From NCBI GenBank assembly GCA_024508725.1, contig JANINS010000002.1, positions 185,481 to 249,480 of the forward strand: DNA of 64,000 nucleotides, written 5' to 3'. This stretch comes from Chitinophagaceae bacterium (GTDB lineage: Bacteria; Bacteroidota; Bacteroidia; Chitinophagales; Chitinophagaceae). This document shows positions 25,357 through 34,979 of the stretch, piece by piece. The notes beneath the pieces are model-generated. The model did no database searches. It saw only the letters and a list, made by a program, of their open reading frames with translations, and was not told where the DNA came from. The first letter of the stretch is position 1. Every line of letters starts with the position of its first letter. The translations under genes were made by a program, and so were the position numbers.

Positions 25357-26649
25357 ATGCTGAATGCCAAACCACGACCTTTGCCGCTTCAACAATCGAA
25401 TATGACCTGGAAAGAGCGGTTATTGCTTTTGCTGCTGGCGGCTATCAACTTCACCCATATACTCGACTTCATGATCATGATGCCGTTGGGTAATTTCCTT
25501 ATGCCGTTTTTCCATATCAAAGCCCAGCAATTCAGTGTAGTGGTGGCTTCTTACAGCATCAGTGCAGCGATCTCGGGTTTTGGTGCCGCTTTTTTTGTTG
25601 ACAAGTTCGATCGTAAGAAAGTATTGCTGTTTGGATACACCGGTTTTATCATCGGAACAGTGTGCTGCGGTATTGCACCAACGTATGAATTGTTATTGCT
25701 TGCCAGGATCGTTGCCGGTCTTTTTGGTGGTTTGATCGGTGCACAGGTATTAAGTATCGTGGCTGATATTTTTCCCTACGAACGTCGTGGACAGGCCATG
25801 GGTATCATCTTCTCGGCTTTTGCACTGGCTTCCATCTTTGGAGTTCCCTTCTCTTTGTATCTCGCAGAAACCATCAGCTGGCATGCACCATTCATCTTTA
25901 TTGGATTACTGGGTTTCATCATTATTCCCGCAGTAATGAAGTTAATGGCACCAATGAACAAACATTTGCATGGCGGAGTGCGGGTCAATCCCGTACAGAT
26001 GTTACGCAATGTTGTTACCAGCAGGCTTCAACTAACAGCTTTGGCACTTTCCGGATGTTTAATGCTGGGTCATTTTGTGATCATCCCTTTTCTTAATCCT
26101 TTTATGGAGTTTAATGTAGGATTCACTGCTCACCAGCGTAACCTGATCTACATGGTAGGAGGGATCGTTAGCTTCATAAGTTCACCTGTAATTGGTAAGA
26201 TGGCCGATAAATATGGAAAGCATAAAGTGTTCACCATTTTTGCTTTGCTTTCGCTGATACCGATCTTCCTTATCACCAATATGCCACCGATCAAATATTA
26301 TTTCGTGCTGATGGTAACGGGTATATGGTTCATGTTGAGTACAGGCAGAGGAATTCCGGCCCAGGCTATCATCAGTAACGTAGTAGCACCTGAACAGCGT
26401 GGGAGTTTCATGAGCTTTAATAGTTGCATTCAGCAGTTGTTCACCGGTATGGCTTCATTGATCGCTGGCTGGGTGATCGTTGTAGGCCCTGATCAAAAGC
26501 TGGTGCATTATCCCTGGGTAGGATATATCAGCATCGCTGTTGTATTACTCTGTGTATTGATCGCTGCTAAGATTCCGGGGAAGTCTGCACCACAGGCAAT
26601 AGAAAAAGAACAACACTTAAAAGAGTCGGAAGAGAAAATAGCGGTATGA
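25357..26649 (+). CDS. major facilitator superfamily transporter
   Basis: 430 residues with 12 membrane helices. DHA1-type motifs are DKFDRKKVLLFGYTGF in the loop between helices 2 and 3, and ADKYGKHKVFTIF between helices 8 and 9. It is probably an exporter of a small molecule (inference from the DHA1 family). The C-terminal tail is charged and cytoplasmic. ATG 25357 is used; ATG 25402 is an alternative. It diverges from the cytochrome c gene across the 21-bp repeats. Confidence 0.85.
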   Translation: MLNAKPRPLPLQQSNMTWKERLLLLLLAAINFTHILDFMIMMPLGNFLMPFFHIKAQQFSVVVASYSISAAISGFGAAFFVDKFDRKKVLLFGYTGFIIGTVCCGIAPTYELLLLARIVAGLFGGLIGAQVLSIVADIFPYERRGQAMGIIFSAFALASIFGVPFSLYLAETISWHAPFIFIGLLGFIIIPAVMKLMAPMNKHLHGGVRVNPVQMLRNVVTSRLQLTALALSGCLMLGHFVIIPFLNPFMEFNVGFTAHQRNLIYMVGGIVSFISSPVIGKMADKYGKHKVFTIFALLSLIPIFLITNMPPIKYYFVLMVTGIWFMLSTGRGIPAQAIISNVVAPEQRGSFMSFNSCIQQLFTGMASLIAGWVIVVGPDQKLVHYPWVGYISIAVVLLCVLIAAKIPGKSAPQAIEKEQHLKESEEKIAV

Positions 26650-26654
26650 TAAGA

Positions 26655-27221
26655 TCATACTCTTACGATGCCGCGAAATCCTCTTGCAGCATAGTACGAT
26701 TGTGCCCCGTTGTGGTAAATAAAAACAGTATTGTATCGGAAATCGCCAAAGATCGAACCACCAAGTTTTCTTATGGCTTCAGGTGTTTTTAGCCAGCTCG
26801 ATGTTTTCGCATCGAACTTGCCTAACTTCTGTAATGCCCTGTATTGTTCTTCGTCAAGTATTTCAATTCCCATTTCAGCAGCCATATCTATAGCTGTGCC
26901 TTCCGGCCGATGTTCTTTCCTGGCTTCCCATGCTTCACGGTCGTAGCATAAACTTCTTCTGCCTGATGGACTTTCTGCAGCACAATCAACAAAAAGGTAT
27001 TCTTTCGTTGTTTTATCATAACCGGTCACATCAGGTTCACCACCGGTGATCTCCATTTCATTTAACGACCAGAGCTTATCCGGGCTGGATTTTAGTTTGG
27101 CTTCAACATCACTCCATTCAATTCCCTTGTGCCTGCTCTTATTCTTTTCAAAACGGGACTGAAGAATGGTGATGATTTCTTTTTGCTGCGTAGCGGTGAG
27201 TTTATTATTTGCTTTTGCCAT
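26655..27221 (-). CDS. DUF4256 family protein
   Basis: 188 residues, soluble. DUF4256 signatures are ATQQKEIITILQSRFEKNKSR-like N-terminus, EMEITGGEPDVTGYD, FVDCAAESPSGRRSLCYDREA, and the C-terminal GGSIFGDFRYNTVFIYHNGA. Function unknown. It converges with the MFS gene, 5 nt apart. Confidence 0.85.
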   Translation of the reverse strand: MAKANNKLTATQQKEIITILQSRFEKNKSRHKGIEWSDVEAKLKSSPDKLWSLNEMEITGGEPDVTGYDKTTKEYLFVDCAAESPSGRRSLCYDREAWEARKEHRPEGTAIDMAAEMGIEILDEEQYRALQKLGKFDAKTSSWLKTPEAIRKLGGSIFGDFRYNTVFIYHNGAQSYYAARGFRGIVRV

Positions 27222-27265
27222 ATCGGATCAACTTAATAGACCGGTTCAAATTACTAAATATCTGG

Positions 27266-28993
27266 TCATGGTAAACGATACACGGGATATCGAAGATGTG
27301 CGGCTTCGTACCATGGAGAATTTTTATAAACGAATTCCAATTGTGCAGAGGCTGATGCTGCAAATTTTGGATCAGCAGCTTTTTTATCTTCCAGTTGTTT
27401 CTTTAATTCAGGATGTTGTTTCAGGTATTCGGCTGCAACATCTTCCCAGCGGTAATCACTGTAACCTTCTTTTTGCTGAAGAACCGCATCAAAAAAGTTC
27501 CAGGCGAAATAGCTGTCATCACCGGATGGCGTAAGCACTTCAATAAGAAACCTGTCAGCCCGCTGACCAGTATAGATGATGTAATCACCTTTCAGAAATC
27601 GTATCGTTTGTTTCTCAGCCTTGAGCTTTGTATCGTAATGGCGATAATGTTTTTCGTAAGCTCTTGTCGAAGTTTTGTAATCGATGATCTTATCGGCTAT
27701 AATATCCAATACAGTGTCCTTATTAAGTTGTTGCATTTGTACCCCATTCAGCTTTAGTAATTCAATAACTGCCCACCAACCTTGCGGAATGATATAAGCT
27801 TTGGGTTTGTCAGCCATTGAAGTACTTTGGAAGTAGTTATAGAATTCCACCTGCTTGTCGTAAGGTTTGGCGTGATCGTAATACAATCGCTGCATTCCCG
27901 TGACTTCGCTTGTTTTAAATGCAGCTTCATAACCAAGGAAGCGAATCTTGTCGAACCTGCTTGAATCTACTTTCCATGATATAGGAAATGATTTTTGCTG
28001 CTGCACTGCTTTAATAGAAGCCTGTCTCTTACTAATCAGTTCTTTGGAATAAAAACCGGCTTGCTCCATCATGGTTTGCATTAATGCATAAGTGCTGGCA
28101 ACTCTTTCTTTGTAAGGTTTTAGCATATGAGTTTCGGGTACAAATGCAATTGTTTGAAATAATGCAGCGTAACCACTACTGTATCTTGGCGGATCATAGA
28201 AAGCAGCCCAGCCACTGTCTGGATTTGCTCCGTTGAAATCTACATAAGGAGTCAACGGCCAATGTTTCTGCTCCATACTCTTGTACAAAGCAGGCTCAAA
28301 CACATCATGCAAAAAGCTGCCGATCTCTCCACCCAGTTTATTGTGTTGAGTTGTGAGTAAAGTCATGGTATGTTGATAATCGGCTCCATCGCTTACATGG
28401 TTATCCATCAAAATATCCGGATCAAGAAAATGGAATATCTCAGCAAATGCCCTGGCTTCTTTAGAATCAGATTTGATAAAGTCTCTGTTCAGATCAAGGT
28501 TCTGTGCATTTCCCCGAAAGCCATATTCTTTAGGGCCATTTTGATTTACTCTTGTAGAACTGTTCCTGTTCAAACTTCCGCCAATATTGTACACCGGGAT
28601 GATGCCGAACACAACATTCGTTAGTGATTTGATCTTTCCGTCCAGCAGGTCACGAACAAACATCATGGAAGCATCTATTCCGTCGGGTTCACCCGGATGA
28701 ATTCCATTGTTCACCATGATCACCACTTTACTATCCTTATGCCACTGTTTCGGATCGAATTTCTTATCAACACTATACAGGATAAGATGTAGTGGATAGC
28801 GGGCATCTGTGCTACCAAAAGTTTTAATGCTGATCTGGTGATGCCGCTTAGCGAGGTTTTGATAATAAGCTATGGTCTGCTGGTAAGTAGCGGTTTCCGT
28901 TCCATTCGACCGTTCAAAAACCGTATTACCCGGTTGAGCAGCGATATTAAAAGACCATAAAAAAAAGCTTAAAACATGAATGAGTTTTTTCAT
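27266..28993 (-). CDS. M14 family zinc carboxypeptidase, secreted
   Basis: 575 residues with a signal peptide (KKLIHVLSFFLWSFNIAAQ). Zinc ligands of M14 are visible as His and Glu in GIHPGEPDG and His in MDNHVSDG. Substrate-pocket residues lie in NAQNLDLNRDF, and a possible catalytic Glu is in FVPETHML. The long C-terminal part after about residue 350 is a family extension with beta-sheet character and no known domain by eye. Probably a periplasmic peptidase. Confidence 0.82.
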   Translation of the reverse strand: MKKLIHVLSFFLWSFNIAAQPGNTVFERSNGTETATYQQTIAYYQNLAKRHHQISIKTFGSTDARYPLHLILYSVDKKFDPKQWHKDSKVVIMVNNGIHPGEPDGIDASMMFVRDLLDGKIKSLTNVVFGIIPVYNIGGSLNRNSSTRVNQNGPKEYGFRGNAQNLDLNRDFIKSDSKEARAFAEIFHFLDPDILMDNHVSDGADYQHTMTLLTTQHNKLGGEIGSFLHDVFEPALYKSMEQKHWPLTPYVDFNGANPDSGWAAFYDPPRYSSGYAALFQTIAFVPETHMLKPYKERVASTYALMQTMMEQAGFYSKELISKRQASIKAVQQQKSFPISWKVDSSRFDKIRFLGYEAAFKTSEVTGMQRLYYDHAKPYDKQVEFYNYFQSTSMADKPKAYIIPQGWWAVIELLKLNGVQMQQLNKDTVLDIIADKIIDYKTSTRAYEKHYRHYDTKLKAEKQTIRFLKGDYIIYTGQRADRFLIEVLTPSGDDSYFAWNFFDAVLQQKEGYSDYRWEDVAAEYLKQHPELKKQLEDKKAADPKFAASASAQLEFVYKNSPWYEAAHLRYPVYRLP

Positions 28994-29025
28994 TAATTTG
29001 TGTGCTTGAAACTGTTCTCAAAGTA

Positions 29026-29724
29026 ATGGAAAACAATTTACGAATACTATTAGCAGAAGACGAACCAAAGCTAGGTCAGGTGATCCAGGAAGAACTTAAC
29101 CGGCAAGGATACCAGGCAGACGTAGCATATGATGGTTTAGTGGCTGAAAAGCTGTTCAAACAACATACGTATGCACTTGTTGTACTGGATGTGAACCTGC
29201 CATATAAGAATGGATTGGCCCTTTGTAAAGAGTTCAGAGACATCAACAAGAATATCCCGATCATTATGCTTACCGCATTGGGCGAATTACAAGATAAGAT
29301 GGATGCCTTCAACTTTGGAGCAGACGATTATATTGTAAAGCCTTTCCATTTCGATGAGCTGATCGCCAGGATCAAAGTGTTTATAAAACGTTCTGAATCA
29401 GGTAACGATGTTGCTGAGAAGATCGTAGTAGGTGATCTTGAAATAGACATGGAGAACAAGACCGTTACCCGTGAAGGCAAGATCGTTAACCTTACTGCTA
29501 AAGAATTTGCTTTGCTGGTATTGCTTTCACGCAATAAAGGCAAGGTGATATCGAAGCAGGAGATACTGGAAAAGGTTTGGGACCTGAGTTTTGATACAGG
29601 CACCAACACCATTGAAGTGTATATTAGTTTCCTAAGAAATAAATTGGATAAACCATTTGGCACTAAGCTTATACATACTAAACCAGGCTTTGGATATTAT
29701 GTAAAAGAAACGCCGATCTCATGA
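29026..29724 (+). CDS. two-component response regulator, OmpR type
   Basis: About 232 residues. The receiver domain holds LAEDEPK (acidic pocket), the phosphoacceptor Asp55 in VVLDVNLPYKN, the Thr in IIMLTALG, and the Lys in DDYIVKPFHFDEL. A winged-helix OmpR/PhoB DNA-binding domain follows (LTAKEFALLVLLSRN to GFGYYVKE). ATG 29026 is used; the ORF opens with a GTG at 29002. Its stop overlaps the kinase ATG (ATGA). Confidence 0.95.
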   Translation: MENNLRILLAEDEPKLGQVIQEELNRQGYQADVAYDGLVAEKLFKQHTYALVVLDVNLPYKNGLALCKEFRDINKNIPIIMLTALGELQDKMDAFNFGADDYIVKPFHFDELIARIKVFIKRSESGNDVAEKIVVGDLEIDMENKTVTREGKIVNLTAKEFALLVLLSRNKGKVISKQEILEKVWDLSFDTGTNTIEVYISFLRNKLDKPFGTKLIHTKPGFGYYVKETPIS

Positions 29725-31073
29725 ACCTGAAGCTACGGTTCGCCCTGCTGTTTACATTACTGGTTGCCATCATCCTGTCATTTTCGATGGCAGCTATCTA
29801 CCTGTTATATTACGACTACCGTAAAGAAGATTTTTATCGTAGGTTAGAACAACAGGCAAGACAGGCTTTTCAACTCCATTACAATTCACGTATCTCTGAT
29901 TCGGTGTTGCATGCACTTTCTGTACAGTCCGGCAGACAGTTATACGAGGAACAAGACTTCATCATTGATTCGGGCAAACAGGTTACTTACCGGTTTCCCG
30001 ACACTTCCAGGTTTTTCCTGGAGTTTGAACAGTTGCAATCTGCAAAAGAAAAAATTGAACGGTTTACAATAGGAAAGAAAGAAGGTGTAGTAGTGTATTA
30101 TCCCAGTCATGATGCTTATGCCGTATCAGTAGCGTATGACAGGGTAGGCGTACTGAAAGAAAAGAACCTGCGGAACATTCTCATTTTTGTTTGTCTTGGT
30201 GCTGTTGCCGTTACCGCTTTTGTATCGTTTGTATATGCAAGACAGATCACCAGGCCGTTAACCAGACTTAGTGAAGAGATCAGCAGCATCAGCGAAAGCA
30301 ATCTTACCCAAAGGGTTCGTGTAGGAAGAAGCAATGATGAACTGAGCCAGATCGCCAGGAACTTTAATGAAATGCTGAACAGGCTTGAGAAAGCTTTTAA
30401 CATACAAAAGAGTTTTGTACACCATGCATCGCATGAATTGAGAACACCAATGGCCAGCATGCTTTCTCAAACAGAACTGGCATTGCGGCAAACGCTGCAG
30501 CCCGAACAATACCAACGAGTGCTGGAAAGCCTGAAAGAAGATCAGCAAGGGCTGATCGATCTTACTAACTCGTTATTATCACTATCACAGTTTGAGAAGA
30601 TCGCTGCACACAGTTCATGGCCAAGCATACGTATTGATGAGTTGTTATTCGATACGGTGGAAGCCTCTAAGAAACTGTTCAAAGACATTTACATCACGCT
30701 CAACTTTATCGAGATACCGGATAATGAAGAATATCTTATTGTAAAAGGTAATGAGACATTGCTGAAATCAGCTTTTCTTAACCTTGTAAAGAATGGGTAT
30801 CGTTATTCGAACAATAAAAAAGTAGACCTCTACCTGAAAGCTACGGCTGATAACATTATCGTTACTGTTGAGAATACTGGCAGGCAGATACCTGAAGAGG
30901 AACGAAGCCGGTTATTCATTCCTTTTTTCCGTGGGCAAAATGCAGTAGGATTGAAAGGTTTTGGTTTAGGCTTGTCTATCGTAAACCGCATTATTCATTT
31001 GCATATTGGCACCGTACATTACGAATCGCAGGGAGATGACCTGAACCGTTTCGTGGTGGAGTTTATTAAGTAA
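29721..31073 (+). CDS. sensor histidine kinase
   Basis: 450 residues. The first membrane helix (9-29), a periplasmic sensor of about 110 residues, the second helix (about 150-172), a HAMP domain (about 173-225), and the HisKA domain with SHELRTP (His238) are visible. The HATPase domain carries LNLVKNGYRYSNN (N box) and the GFGLGLSIV G boxes. It overlaps the regulator gene by 4 nt, so the two form a cotranscribed pair. The signal is unknown. Confidence 0.95.
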   Translation: MNLKLRFALLFTLLVAIILSFSMAAIYLLYYDYRKEDFYRRLEQQARQAFQLHYNSRISDSVLHALSVQSGRQLYEEQDFIIDSGKQVTYRFPDTSRFFLEFEQLQSAKEKIERFTIGKKEGVVVYYPSHDAYAVSVAYDRVGVLKEKNLRNILIFVCLGAVAVTAFVSFVYARQITRPLTRLSEEISSISESNLTQRVRVGRSNDELSQIARNFNEMLNRLEKAFNIQKSFVHHASHELRTPMASMLSQTELALRQTLQPEQYQRVLESLKEDQQGLIDLTNSLLSLSQFEKIAAHSSWPSIRIDELLFDTVEASKKLFKDIYITLNFIEIPDNEEYLIVKGNETLLKSAFLNLVKNGYRYSNNKKVDLYLKATADNIIVTVENTGRQIPEEERSRLFIPFFRGQNAVGLKGFGLGLSIVNRIIHLHIGTVHYESQGDDLNRFVVEFIK

Positions 31074-31107
31074 CCCGGATTATGTTGTGCTGATTTGAAA
31101 TACCCGT

Positions 31108-31126
31108 GTACAAGAGTGCGACGCAA
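31108..31126 (+). repeat. 19-nt dispersed element, main core
   Basis: GTACAAGAGTGCGACGCAA, 34 nt after the histidine kinase stop and before mnmA. Confidence 0.8.
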
Positions 31127-31222
31127 CCGCAGATCCATTGAAAATCAACAGCCCGTTCCAAAAAATTTCCTAAACCGAAAGCCGGGCTTGCTTCTTACAG
31201 CTTAAAGCTTGTAGCTATCAGT

Positions 31223-31230
31223 TATCTTTG
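31223..31230 (+). promoter_or_regulatory. -7 box (TATCTTTG) for mnmA
   Basis: TATCTTTG matches TAnnTTTG, 26 nt before the mnmA ATG. No -33 element was found. Confidence 0.4.
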
Positions 31231-31255
31231 CCAGCTTATTTCTAATTTATTCACA

Positions 31256-32359
31256 ATGAGCCGTAAAGGAAAAGTTCTGGTAGCAATGAGTGGCGGTATT
31301 GACAGTACCGTTACGGCTCTTATGCTGCATCATGAGGGTTATGAAGTGGTGGGCATCACCATGAAAACCTGGGATTATGCCAGTAGCGGTGGTAGCACCA
31401 AAGAAACAGGTTGCTGTAATCTCGACTCGTTCAATGATGCAAGAGCTGCTGCAGTACAACATGGTTTCCCGCATTTTATATTGGATATACGTGAGGAGTT
31501 CGGTGGTTTTGTAGTGGAGAATTTCGTTGAAGAATATTTAGCCGGCAGAACCCCTAATCCTTGTGTGATGTGCAACACCCACATTAAGTGGAGGGCTTTG
31601 CTGAAAAGAGCCAATGCACTGGAATGCGATTTTATTGCAACTGGTCATTATGCCAATGTGTTGCAGTCAGACAATGGTCGTTATACCATTTCAAAAGGTT
31701 TGGATGAGACCAAAGACCAGAGTTATGTGCTTTGGGGATTGGACCAGGAGCTTTTGAGCAGAACGATCATGCCTTTGGGTAAGTATCGTAAAACGGAGAT
31801 CAGGCAAATGGCTCATGATATGGGTTATCCTGAACTGGCGAAAAAAAGCGAGAGCTACGAAATATGTTTTGTGCCGGATAATGATTACCGTGGCTTTTTG
31901 AAAAGAAAAATCGACGGACTTGAAGAACAGGTTGCCGGTGGATGGTTTGTAGATAAAGCAGGGAAGAAATTGGGTCAGCATAAAGGATATCCTTTTTATA
32001 CAATTGGTCAAAGAAAAGGGCTGGACATTGCTTTGGGCAAACCGGCTTATGTAACAGCTATCGATCCACAAACAAATACGGTGGTGTTGGGTGATGAAAC
32101 TGATCTTGAACAAAATGATATGATGGTGGGCAAGATCAACTGGATGAAATACGATGGCATTACTGAAGGAATGGAAGCGATCACCAAGATTCGTTATAAG
32201 GACAGGGGTTCAGTTTCCAATCTTTATTCAGCCGATGGTGGTGTAAAAGTTCGCTTTTACGAGAATGTAAAAAGCATTGCACCCGGACAAAGTGCTGTGT
32301 TTTATGAAGAAGACCAGGTGATTGGTGGTGGAATTATACAGAGAGGGAGTTTATTGTGA
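31256..32359 (+). CDS. mnmA: tRNA-specific 2-thiouridylase MnmA
   Basis: 367 residues. The PP-loop SGGIDS is at 12-17, the conserved Cys pair occurs in TPNPCVMCN and YEICFVPD, and the C-terminal beta-barrel holds the tRNA-binding part. The enzyme activates U34 of Lys, Glu and Gln tRNAs with ATP and transfers sulfur to it in the cytoplasm. Length and motifs are normal. Confidence 0.97.
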   Translation: MSRKGKVLVAMSGGIDSTVTALMLHHEGYEVVGITMKTWDYASSGGSTKETGCCNLDSFNDARAAAVQHGFPHFILDIREEFGGFVVENFVEEYLAGRTPNPCVMCNTHIKWRALLKRANALECDFIATGHYANVLQSDNGRYTISKGLDETKDQSYVLWGLDQELLSRTIMPLGKYRKTEIRQMAHDMGYPELAKKSESYEICFVPDNDYRGFLKRKIDGLEEQVAGGWFVDKAGKKLGQHKGYPFYTIGQRKGLDIALGKPAYVTAIDPQTNTVVLGDETDLEQNDMMVGKINWMKYDGITEGMEAITKIRYKDRGSVSNLYSADGGVKVRFYENVKSIAPGQSAVFYEEDQVIGGGIIQRGSLL

Positions 32360-32464
32360 GAAATAGGAAGTAAGAGGTATGATGTCTGAGTTAAGATGTC
32401 GGATATTATTTCTTGTTCGCCTACACCTTATCACTTACCTCTTATCGCTTACTTCTTATTTATT
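32360..32464. repeat. inverted 7-nt array, 15 units, mnmA downstream
   Basis: Seven heptamers of the form GANNTNN are followed by units of the form ANNNCTT, which are their approximate complements. The array starts right after the mnmA stop and ends 11 nt before the next gene. Confidence 0.75.
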
Positions 32465-32475
32465 ATCTTCATGCC

Positions 32476-33237
32476 ATGCGATTGATCGTTTCTTTTTTGA
32501 TTTTGATGGGTGTAGTGGCAGCAGCTTGTAATGATAAGGAAGTCATTTCTTATCCTGCTCTTAGTGATTATTACCCGTTAAAAGTGGGAAGAACCTATAC
32601 TTATATGATGGATTCTATCAAGACCATCAACTTTGGTGCATCACTTAATACTACTTACTATCTCGCAAAAGATTCAGTAGAGTCGCAGTTCAATGATGCA
32701 CAGGGAAGATTATCATTTCGCATTTTCCGTTACCTGAGAGACACAGCACAAACAAAACCATGGACCTACCTTGCTACTTATGTAGCCACCTTCGATGATG
32801 CAAAAAAGCAGGTAGAGTATGTGGATGACAGAAACTATCGTTATATCGTTTTAAAGCAACCGGTAACAGAAGGTTATAGCTGGAAGGGAAATAGTTATAT
32901 CGATACAAAAAGTGGTTCATCCCTTGTAAAGTATATGGATGACTGGGATTACACTTACGGAAACATTGATCAACCTTTTTCCGTACGAAAAGGAAGGTTC
33001 GATTCAACCATAACCGTGTTGCAGGTAGACCAGGTTTCGCCACCTGGACCATTCGATCCGAACAGTTACCAACAAACCAATTATTCAGTTGAAGTGTATG
33101 CCAGAGGCGTAGGATTGATCTATAAAGAATTTATTCATAAGACCTGGCAGAAAACACCTACTTCACAAGGTTATTGGGACCAGGATCCGAATAATCTTAC
33201 TTATGGTATTAAGTTGAATTTGAGGGATTATAAGTAG
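32476..33237 (+). CDS. uncharacterised lipoprotein
   Basis: About 253 residues. The signal peptide RLIVSFLILMGVVAA ends in a Cys (AAC lipobox). The mature protein is mostly beta-strand, with SDYYPLKVGRTYTYMMD near its start, a pattern of surface lipoproteins of the Bacteroidota. Function unknown. ATG 32476 starts the signal peptide; the ORF extends upstream into the heptamer array. Confidence 0.6.
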   Translation: MRLIVSFLILMGVVAAACNDKEVISYPALSDYYPLKVGRTYTYMMDSIKTINFGASLNTTYYLAKDSVESQFNDAQGRLSFRIFRYLRDTAQTKPWTYLATYVATFDDAKKQVEYVDDRNYRYIVLKQPVTEGYSWKGNSYIDTKSGSSLVKYMDDWDYTYGNIDQPFSVRKGRFDSTITVLQVDQVSPPGPFDPNSYQQTNYSVEVYARGVGLIYKEFIHKTWQKTPTSQGYWDQDPNNLTYGIKLNLRDYK

Positions 33238-33320
33238 TGTATGTTTTCTCCACCATTCATAATGTACGGCCGGTTCTCCCATATACAAAACCAGTAACTT
33301 TAGCCTGAAAACCAGATCGG

Positions 33321-34979
33321 ATGAAGCAGGCTCTACTCGGAATAATCTTATTCTTATTTTTTGCTGAGGTAAAGGCACAGTATCCTAAACTCATCATTCA
33401 GTTCACTAATAAGGGAACCAATCCTTTCAACATCAGCACACCTTCACAGTATTTATCAGCCAGAGCTATCAGTAGAAGAAACAGGTACAATATTTCGGTC
33501 GATAGTTTTGATCTGCCCATTGTTCCAAGATATATTGATAGTGTTTTATCCAGAGGATCGGTAACACTTTTGAGTAAAAGCAAATGGCTGAACCAGATAT
33601 TAATTCAATGCAGTGACCAGGCTACGATCAATAAAATATTGACATTGCCTTTTGTTAAGTCGGCAAAAGGTGTAGGTTACAGGCCCTCTGTTAACACACC
33701 AAGGTTTGATGAAACCGTACAACCTGCACCACCATTTACATTAGCACAACGAGGACAGGCAGATGCTTTTTCTTATGGCAATAATTACAACCAGTTGCAT
33801 ATACATGAAGGTGAATATTTACATAACCTGGGTTTCAGTGGACAGGGAATGATGATTGGCGTTTTGGATGCAGGATTTAGTTCTTATAAAACGATTCCTT
33901 TTTTTGATAGTATTCGAAACAACGGACAAGTGCTTGGCGAGAGAGATTTTGTGGCTTTTGATAATAGTGTGAATGAAGATGATAGTCATGGAATGTTTTG
34001 CCTGAGTACAATGGCAGCGAATTATCCGGGCAAGATGGTTGGCACAGCACCTAAAGCAAATTACTGGTTGATCAGAACAGAGAATGCTGCAAGTGAATTC
34101 CCTATAGAGGAGCACAACTGGGTAGTGGGAGCTGAGTTTTTAGACAGTTGTGGTGCAGATATGATCTCATCATCTTTAGGCTATAACACATTCGATGATC
34201 CGTCATTTGATCATACTTATAATGAGTTCTACAAGAATGCTACAACCGTAACACAGGGAGCAACTGTTGCAGCAAAAAGAGGAATGATCGTAATGAACAG
34301 TGCAGGCAATGAGGGAGGTAATGGTTGGAAGTATCTCATCTTTCCTGCAGATGCGGATAGTGTTTGTGCGGTTGGTGCCGTAAGTCAGACAGGTATCGTG
34401 GCTGGCTTTACTAGTTACGATTATCCTGGTAAAATGAAACCCAATATTGCTTCGGTTGGTTTGGGAACTGTGCTGGCAGGTTTTGGTAATAACACAACAA
34501 CAAGTAATGGAACTTCGTATGCCAATCCTAATATCGCAGGTTTGATTGCTTGTTTATGGCAGGCGTTTCCCGAGTTCAATAATATGCAGATACTGGATGC
34601 TGTATACAGGAGTTGCCCCAACTATAATAACCCAAATGATAGAACAGGCTATGGCTTACCTAATATGAGACTTGCCTACCAGATATTGGAACAAAAAAGA
34701 TTCTCAATTTTTACTGATGGGTTTTTAAAAGTGATGTCTACACTTTTTTCAAACAATAATAAACTGCAGGTAAAGATAAAAGCTCCTGAAAGTGGTAAAA
34801 TCAGTCTGCGGTTGATTGATATGATGGGCAGAACGGTAGATAAAATTGAAACCATTGTTAATCAAAACAGCATTTACCAGTTTAGTTTCTCTAATGCATT
34901 TAATCTATCCAGAGGTGTGTACTTTGTTCAATATGTTGGTGCTTCAGAAAAGCAAACTGTTAAGGTGTTGAAGCAGTAA
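33321..34979 (+). CDS. subtilisin-like serine protease with T9SS tail
   Basis: 552 residues. A signal peptide and an inhibitor-like propeptide precede the S8 domain. The triad is Asp183 (VLDAGF), His223 (DSHG) and Ser399 (GTSYANP), and oxyanion Asn330 is in NSAGNEG. The last 70 residues (LIDMMGRTVDK to RGVYFVQYVGASEK) form a type A sorting domain of the type IX secretion system. Thus the enzyme is probably exported across the outer membrane. GTSYANP is a slight variant of the usual GTSMAxP. Its 3' end overlaps the convergent methyltransferase by 20 nt. Confidence 0.9.
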   Translation: MKQALLGIILFLFFAEVKAQYPKLIIQFTNKGTNPFNISTPSQYLSARAISRRNRYNISVDSFDLPIVPRYIDSVLSRGSVTLLSKSKWLNQILIQCSDQATINKILTLPFVKSAKGVGYRPSVNTPRFDETVQPAPPFTLAQRGQADAFSYGNNYNQLHIHEGEYLHNLGFSGQGMMIGVLDAGFSSYKTIPFFDSIRNNGQVLGERDFVAFDNSVNEDDSHGMFCLSTMAANYPGKMVGTAPKANYWLIRTENAASEFPIEEHNWVVGAEFLDSCGADMISSSLGYNTFDDPSFDHTYNEFYKNATTVTQGATVAAKRGMIVMNSAGNEGGNGWKYLIFPADADSVCAVGAVSQTGIVAGFTSYDYPGKMKPNIASVGLGTVLAGFGNNTTTSNGTSYANPNIAGLIACLWQAFPEFNNMQILDAVYRSCPNYNNPNDRTGYGLPNMRLAYQILEQKRFSIFTDGFLKVMSTLFSNNNKLQVKIKAPESGKISLRLIDMMGRTVDKIETIVNQNSIYQFSFSNAFNLSRGVYFVQYVGASEKQTVKVLKQ